Shown here: positions 60,099 through 64,000 of the stretch, in pieces
Numbering within the stretch: the first letter of the stretch is position 1
How the letters are laid out: the number at the start of each line of letters is the position of its first letter
Translations under genes and position numbers: made by a program
Notes under the pieces: generated by a model
Databases searched by the model: none
What the model was told of the DNA's origin: nothing
Seen by the model: the letters and a program-made list of their open reading frames with translations, nothing else
Source of the DNA: Candidatus Thorarchaeota archaeon
GTDB taxonomy: Archaea > Asgardarchaeota > Thorarchaeia > Thorarchaeales > Thorarchaeaceae
Reading direction: 5' to 3'
DNA: 64,000 nucleotides
Assembly (NCBI GenBank): GCA_029855935.1
Contig: JAGSHN010000031.1
Location: 73,650 to 137,649 of the forward strand

Positions 60099-61046
60099 TC
60101 AGACAGGCCCGAGGGTTCTCACCAGCCATCGAACGTACTTCCGAACGCCATCTTCGATTGGAGTGCGTCTCGTCCATCCAAACGACTTCAGAAGCGAGAT
60201 GTCAATGTCTGTGATCACCACGTCGCCAGCCCAGCCGCGTTCTGTGCCAGTGTAGACTATTCTTGCGTCCGATGCGCCTACCTCCTGCGTCACAATCTCA
60301 GCGATGCGTCGTACTGTCAGTCGCTCACCCGAGGAGATGTTTACGGGCAGATAGCCCTTGCCCATCCGCTCTGCCATGAGCAGGACGGCATCAATGGCAT
60401 CATCAATGTACATGTAGGCCTTCTCCTGCCGCCCGTCACCAAGAACCTCTAACTTCGATGGGTCGCGTCTGAGCTTCATGTAGAAGTCGTAGATCACGCC
60501 GTGAGTGGAACGCGGACCGATCACATTACCAAAGCGCAGGCTCACAGCATCAATGCCGTAGAGTGAGGCATAGGAGGAGAGGTACATCTCCACAGCACCC
60601 TTTGCGGCACCGTAGTTGCTTATTGGCCGAAAGGGAGTCGACTCGGGTGTTGGAAAGACGTCTGTCTCACCGTAGACGGTGCCACCAGAGGAGGCGAACA
60701 GTATCCGTGGGACATCTAGTCTGCGCATCGCCTCGAGAACCCTCAGACTACCGACCACGTTGACCTCAAAGTCCTTCATCGGGTTGCTGACGCTGAGGCG
60801 AACATCCGGCTGCGCAGCAAAGTGGAACACGGTGGTTGCCTCCTGCATGGCCTCGAACACATCAGACTCATCTGTCACGGAGCCTCTTGTGAAACGAAAG
60901 TTGGGACTGCCCTTGTGAGTGTTGAGATTGTCGAGGCTCCCCCCAGACAGATCATCGAGTACTACCACCTCGTAGTCGCCGACGAGCCTGTCCACAAGGT
61001 GGCTTCCGATGAATCCTGCACCGCCCGTGACAAGCACGCGTTCCAT
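60099..61046 (-). CDS. NAD-dependent nucleotide-sugar epimerase/dehydratase
   Basis: From the ATG at 61046 this 315-residue SDR protein begins RVLVTGGAGFIGSHLVDRLVG, then FHFAAQPDVRLSVSNPMKDFEVNVVG and the catalytic triad region: S in LFASSGGTVYGE, and Y..K in ISNYGAAKGAVEMYLSSYA. The tyrosine and lysine are intact. The family includes UDP-glucose 4-epimerase and dTDP-glucose dehydratases; the exact sugar is not told by the sequence. It likely serves surface glycan or N-glycan precursors. It ends the minus-strand run from the DUF362 gene. Confidence 0.9.
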   Translation of the reverse strand: MERVLVTGGAGFIGSHLVDRLVGDYEVVVLDDLSGGSLDNLNTHKGSPNFRFTRGSVTDESDVFEAMQEATTVFHFAAQPDVRLSVSNPMKDFEVNVVGSLRVLEAMRRLDVPRILFASSGGTVYGETDVFPTPESTPFRPISNYGAAKGAVEMYLSSYASLYGIDAVSLRFGNVIGPRSTHGVIYDFYMKLRRDPSKLEVLGDGRQEKAYMYIDDAIDAVLLMAERMGKGYLPVNISSGERLTVRRIAEIVTQEVGASDARIVYTGTERGWAGDVVITDIDISLLKSFGWTRRTPIEDGVRKYVRWLVRTLGPV

Positions 61047-61108
61047 CTCTCTCACCAAGAACCGGAACTCTGAGCGTCGACTGGGGAGAATCACATAAAC
61101 CTGCCGGG

Positions 61109-61720
61109 TCAGGACTGAAACGTCGGCTCGGAGAGAATGGCACTGATCACGTCGGCAGCAGTGGGCTCAGGAACCTCGCTGTTCCAACGTCCTGCAAATC
61201 GTCTGAAGGCGGCTATCTCCTCAAGTACGACGACACCTGTCTGAAAGAGCCACAACTCCGAAACCGTGGGGCCACGACCTACACCGGGACAGATGTGTAC
61301 GTTGGCGCTCAGACCCCAGACGATCTCTTCATCTCTGATGTCAAAGGTGAAAGGAAATGTGGTACACGTCCCGGGGCGGACGGGATAGATAAGACACTGA
61401 GTCTCGTGGAGAAATATGCAGCGTCCTAGGTCATCTTTCTTGAGAGAGATATATGCAGGTCCCCTCTCCGTCATCACTGCAGGCAGAAATCTGAGCCCCG
61501 CAGGCACATCCCCCAACTCTGAGGGCACGTAGAAGTCGATGGCACGAAGTATCTGACGTGCAGTCAGTCTGAGTGCACGTGCAATACGTACCAAGTCGTG
61601 GCCCGTGAGTGTGACTATCATATTCTCCTGACTGCAGCAGGCTCCACAGCGCTGGCACTCAAAACGTACTGGTTCCCTGCGAGTGTCAGGTCGCAGGCGT
61701 AGTGGGAAGACGTTTGACAT
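61109..61720 (-). CDS. YkgJ family zinc/iron-chelating protein
   Basis: From the ATG at 61720 this 203-residue protein carries the YkgJ motif: FECQRCGACCSQENMIVTL near residue 20, DDLGRCIFLHETQCLIYPVRPGTCTTFPF near 95, then HICPGVGRG near 130, a set of cysteines expected to bind metal. Function of the family is unproven. It overlaps the 3' end of the aminotransferase gene by about 35 bases, so translation is coupled. The epimerase follows 62 bases later. Confidence 0.85.
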   Translation of the reverse strand: MSNVFPLRLRPDTRREPVRFECQRCGACCSQENMIVTLTGHDLVRIARALRLTARQILRAIDFYVPSELGDVPAGLRFLPAVMTERGPAYISLKKDDLGRCIFLHETQCLIYPVRPGTCTTFPFTFDIRDEEIVWGLSANVHICPGVGRGPTVSELWLFQTGVVVLEEIAAFRRFAGRWNSEVPEPTAADVISAILSEPTFQS

Positions 61721-62900
61721 GTCCGGGGCCTCTGGGTTTGAGAGTGGCAAGGTAGTCGCCAAGTACGCCCAGACCCTCTTCGATAACATCTGTGGAAACA
61801 GCATAGGTGAAACGCAGATGGTTGTCATAGTCCTTGCCGAAGACTGCGCCTGGGGTGCAGACGACTCCAGTGTCGCGAAGTATCTGCTCCGCCAGCTCGC
61901 TGCTGCGCATGTGATAGGCTGAGAAGTCCGGGAATACGTAGAAGGCGCCCTTGGGTATCACACAGGAGACGCCATCCATAGCACAGAACATCTTCTTCAT
62001 GATGTCACGACGGCGTTCGTACTCCTTTCGCATACGTTCTATCGACGACTGATCACCACGCAGGGCCTCCACGCCCGCCACTTGTACAAAGGAGGCTGCA
62101 CAGGACGTGGTGTTCTGCTGAATCCGCACCATGTTATTGATGATCTCCTCATTGCCAACGGCGTAGCCAAGACGCCAGCCTGTCATAGAGTACGCCTTGG
62201 AGAAGCCGTTGATGACGAGCGTCCGCTCCATCGTCGGGTCGACCTCTAGCATCGATGTCTGCCTGAAACCGTCGTAGACAAGACTCTCGTAGATCTCGTC
62301 GCTGAAGATGACAAAATCATAGTCGCACGCGAGGTCATATAGTGCGCGGAGATTCTCCTTTGTGAGAACGCCGCCCGATGGATTGTTCGGGCTATTGATG
62401 ATTATGCAGCGGGTATCGCGGGTCACTCGCTCCTTTATGACCTCCTCGTCAAACTCATACAGCGGCCCCGCAGGCACCTCGATTGGAGCGCCACCAGCAT
62501 TGCGTATCATCACACGATAGCTCGGCCACGATGGGGTGAGCAGCAAGACATCATCGCCAATGTCAATCACAGCAAGAAAACCCATGAAGAGGGCCATCTT
62601 GGCACCTGGTGTGACTATGACGTTCTTGGCGGGGTCTATGTCGATGCCGCGGTGACGATACCGGTCCGCAATCGCGTCGAGGAGTGGCGGAATGCCCCTC
62701 GCGGGAACGTATTTTGTGAACCCCTGTCTGAGGGCCTCGATGGCCGCATCAACGATGTTTGGAGGCGTCGGAAAGTCTGGCTGGCCGACCTCAAAGTGGT
62801 ATACCTTTAGGCCCTCAGCCTCCAGTCGTGACGCCAAGTCGAACATCCTCAGCGTGCCCGAGGCGGGAATCCGCTGCATGTGGAGCGAGGTCCAGTCCAT
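61686..62900 (-). CDS. Class I/II PLP-dependent aminotransferase
   Basis: From the ATG at 62900 this 404-residue enzyme has YHFEVGQPDFPTPPNIVDAA near the start, NSPNNPSGGVLTKENL near residue 165, SDEIYESLVYDG near 200, and the PLP-lysine motif NGFSKAYSMTGWRLGYAVG near 230. It is a complete aspartate/tyrosine-type aminotransferase; the substrate is not clear. It has its own TATA box at 62965-62974 and shares an overlap with the YkgJ gene downstream. Confidence 0.92.
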   Translation of the reverse strand: MDWTSLHMQRIPASGTLRMFDLASRLEAEGLKVYHFEVGQPDFPTPPNIVDAAIEALRQGFTKYVPARGIPPLLDAIADRYRHRGIDIDPAKNVIVTPGAKMALFMGFLAVIDIGDDVLLLTPSWPSYRVMIRNAGGAPIEVPAGPLYEFDEEVIKERVTRDTRCIIINSPNNPSGGVLTKENLRALYDLACDYDFVIFSDEIYESLVYDGFRQTSMLEVDPTMERTLVINGFSKAYSMTGWRLGYAVGNEEIINNMVRIQQNTTSCAASFVQVAGVEALRGDQSSIERMRKEYERRRDIMKKMFCAMDGVSCVIPKGAFYVFPDFSAYHMRSSELAEQILRDTGVVCTPGAVFGKDYDNHLRFTYAVSTDVIEEGLGVLGDYLATLKPRGPGHVKRLPTTPAT

Positions 62901-62964
62901 GGCACAATCACCACAAGGCTGGCGAGTCGGAGCAACCAGCAAACTGGCGGCTGCAGCACTCGTT

Positions 62965-62974
62965 ATATGACTTT
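62965..62974 (-). promoter_or_regulatory. TATA-like box for the aminotransferase gene
   Basis: On the minus strand this reads GTCATATAAC, about 65 bases before the ATG at 62900, in the 99-base gap behind the DUF362 gene. Confidence 0.45.
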
Positions 62975-62999
62975 TGATGAGTGTGTAATGAATATTCGT

Positions 63000-63848
63000 T
63001 CAACGCACAAATATTCTTGACGCAATCTCCTGCATAGCATCCACAAGACGCTGTTTCTGGTGCTCTGTCCCAAGCACACGTATTCTGTCCGGCAGGGCCT
63101 CTCCTAGTCCCATATCGTGTGCGCGTCTCAGCAGAGGGATGTTGAGAGGGTCGAGCTCCAGTAGAGTCGCGGCAAGTGCGTCGACGGCGACTACATCTGT
63201 GCTGGCCATCACACCACCAACTCGGACGGGCTCGTCATCTACTGTGCCACGGAGGACAACACTCGTCAGGTCCATTATGGTGAGCTGGGGTCGAAGGTAC
63301 GACAGCAGGTCAAGCAGTACGTCTTCAAGCCGGTCATGATAGACGCTCTTGTCAGGCTCTGGCAGAAGGCCAAAGAGGTTCTTGATTGCTCCCCCAATTG
63401 TGACCCGAGAGTCGATCTTTAGCGTCGGCAGGTTGACAAGAAAGGGTCGGTCTACAACGATATCTGGAAGATGATGACGCTTAAGAAAATGGCCTCCGAG
63501 GTCGACCTCCACCGTGGGCCTTTCAGACAGATTGACGAACTGCACATCAAGGTCAGATACTGCGTCCTCGTACCCAGCAGCTCTAAGTGCAGTTGCACCG
63601 TCGCGTACTGGGTTGTCGCTCTCCACGAGCGTCACCTCACCAGCTGCGCCGAATGTACGGACTGCTGCCCTCACCAACAGGGGGTCTGTGACACCCGGTC
63701 TGGCGGGGTCATAGACGGAGGGTTTCAAGACTATCCTTCGCAGAGATCCCGTGAGAGCAAGAGGGGAGCTCATCTTCCTGAGGGCCTTCGCTAGGGCCTC
63801 GCGGGGATTTCTGGCTACTGCGACTATGACCTCCGATGTATAGTCCAT
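63000..63848 (-). CDS. DUF362 domain-containing protein
   Basis: This 282-residue protein matches DUF362: IVLKPSVYDPARPGVTDPLLVRAAVRTF near residue 40, PFLVNLPTLKIDSRVTIGGAIKNLFGLLPEPDKSVYH near 135-170, and the ASTDVVAVDALAATLLELDPL segment near 215. DUF362 proteins are often linked to Fe-S or ferredoxin-like redox genes, but this one has none of the C-terminal CxxCxxC clusters seen in longer members. It begins the minus-strand unit of aminotransferase, YkgJ and epimerase genes. Confidence 0.85.
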   Translation of the reverse strand: MDYTSEVIVAVARNPREALAKALRKMSSPLALTGSLRRIVLKPSVYDPARPGVTDPLLVRAAVRTFGAAGEVTLVESDNPVRDGATALRAAGYEDAVSDLDVQFVNLSERPTVEVDLGGHFLKRHHLPDIVVDRPFLVNLPTLKIDSRVTIGGAIKNLFGLLPEPDKSVYHDRLEDVLLDLLSYLRPQLTIMDLTSVVLRGTVDDEPVRVGGVMASTDVVAVDALAATLLELDPLNIPLLRRAHDMGLGEALPDRIRVLGTEHQKQRLVDAMQEIASRIFVR

Positions 63849-63916
63849 ATGTTCTCACCACTGCAAACGGCGTGCTCTGTGTGTCGAGTCCAGATGGTGG
63901 TATCGCGGATTGACAA

Positions 63917-64000
63917 CTATGCACCAAAGAAGAGGCGCCTCTTGCGCCGACGCCACTCCTCCTCGGGCTCATCAGACTCCGGGGGCGGTGGGGGCGGCGG
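63917..64000 (-). CDS. C-terminal tail of a gene cut by the window end
   Basis: The minus strand is open from base 64000 to a TAG at 63917-63919, encoding 27 residues: seven prolines, an acidic stretch (ESDEPEEEW) and a basic end (RRRKRRLFFGA). The charged, proline-rich tail looks like the disordered end of a larger membrane or surface protein. The gene lies 68 bases upstream of the DUF362 gene on the same strand. Confidence 0.55.
   Translation of the reverse strand, partial: PPPPPPPESDEPEEEWRRRKRRLFFGA

Noticed and set aside
1-64000. tRNA, rRNA, CRISPR arrays, insertion sequences and phage genes
   Set aside because: Read through all intergenic regions for T-loop sequences, regular direct repeats and transposase motifs; none supportable. 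A covariance-model scan would be decisive for tRNAs.

Overview
The window reads as a contiguous piece of an archaeal chromosome, most likely from an Asgard-lineage archaeon (a Thorarchaeia-like relative is my best guess; no marker gene in the window settles it). Archaeal signals: TATA-type promoters about 30-50 bases upstream of start codons, many GTG and TTG starts, a PDCD5-type DNA-binding protein, a COG2517 RNA-binding protein, a COG2403-type cyclic-2,3-diphosphoglycerate-synthetase-like protein, a PAC2 protein and small ribbon-helix-helix regulators. The Asgard-like, eukaryote-flavoured part is two tandem arrestin-fold proteins, a longin-like domain joined to a winged helix, an E2F-like winged helix with a coiled coil, an alpha-SNAP-like helical protein and several helical-repeat proteins. 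By eye the base composition is moderately GC-rich and even, with no insertion sequence, phage gene, CRISPR array, rRNA or recognisable tRNA. About 65 protein genes fill the window; only one gap exceeds 300 bases.

Layout. 1-8.2 kb: a lipoate ligase/DUF116 fusion (cut by the window start) and a geranylgeranyl-reductase-type flavoprotein; a peptide ABC permease; a CPBP membrane protease; an NfeD/SPFH pair; two polytopic membrane proteins (one DUF92). 8.4-20.3 kb: a GCS2-like protein with a beta-sandwich tail, the two ATPases of a peptide/nickel-type ABC importer, its second permease with a very large external insertion, a HEAT-repeat protein and an 874-residue multidomain protein. 20.4-37.3 kb: informational and regulatory genes (E2F-like factor, NSUN-type RNA methyltransferase, PDCD5, TatD, PAC2, longin-winged helix, RNA-binding protein, MazG-like protein), an aldehyde dehydrogenase and a PaaK-like adenylate-forming enzyme.

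37.4-47.3 kb: a six-gene minus-strand operon encoding GlpA-GlpB-GlpC, then an FAD-linked oxidase resembling alkyl-dihydroxyacetonephosphate synthase, a second CCG-type iron-sulfur protein and an MSMEG_0568-type radical SAM protein, with an FGGY kinase next to it. Together these could take glycerol through glycerol 3-phosphate to dihydroxyacetone phosphate with electrons passed through iron-sulfur proteins; that is unusual for an archaeon, whose own lipids use glycerol 1-phosphate. 47.4-57.5 kb: a metallo-beta-lactamase-fold protein, two arrestin-fold genes under matching promoters, and an acyl-CoA (beta-oxidation-like) region with two enoyl-CoA hydratases, a thiolase-like protein with its DUF35 partner, 3-hydroxyacyl-CoA dehydrogenase, an SCP2 protein, two RHH-like small proteins and a nitroreductase. 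Transcription units here end in hairpins followed by T tracts.

57.5-64 kb: a 47-residue ribbon-helix-helix regulator with an upstream palindrome, followed by two tandem paralogous cysteine-rich proteins of a family I do not recognise, the best candidate for an undescribed system in the window. The minus strand then carries a sugar-nucleotide epimerase, a YkgJ-type CxxC protein, an aminotransferase, a DUF362 protein and the proline-rich tail of a gene cut by the window end.
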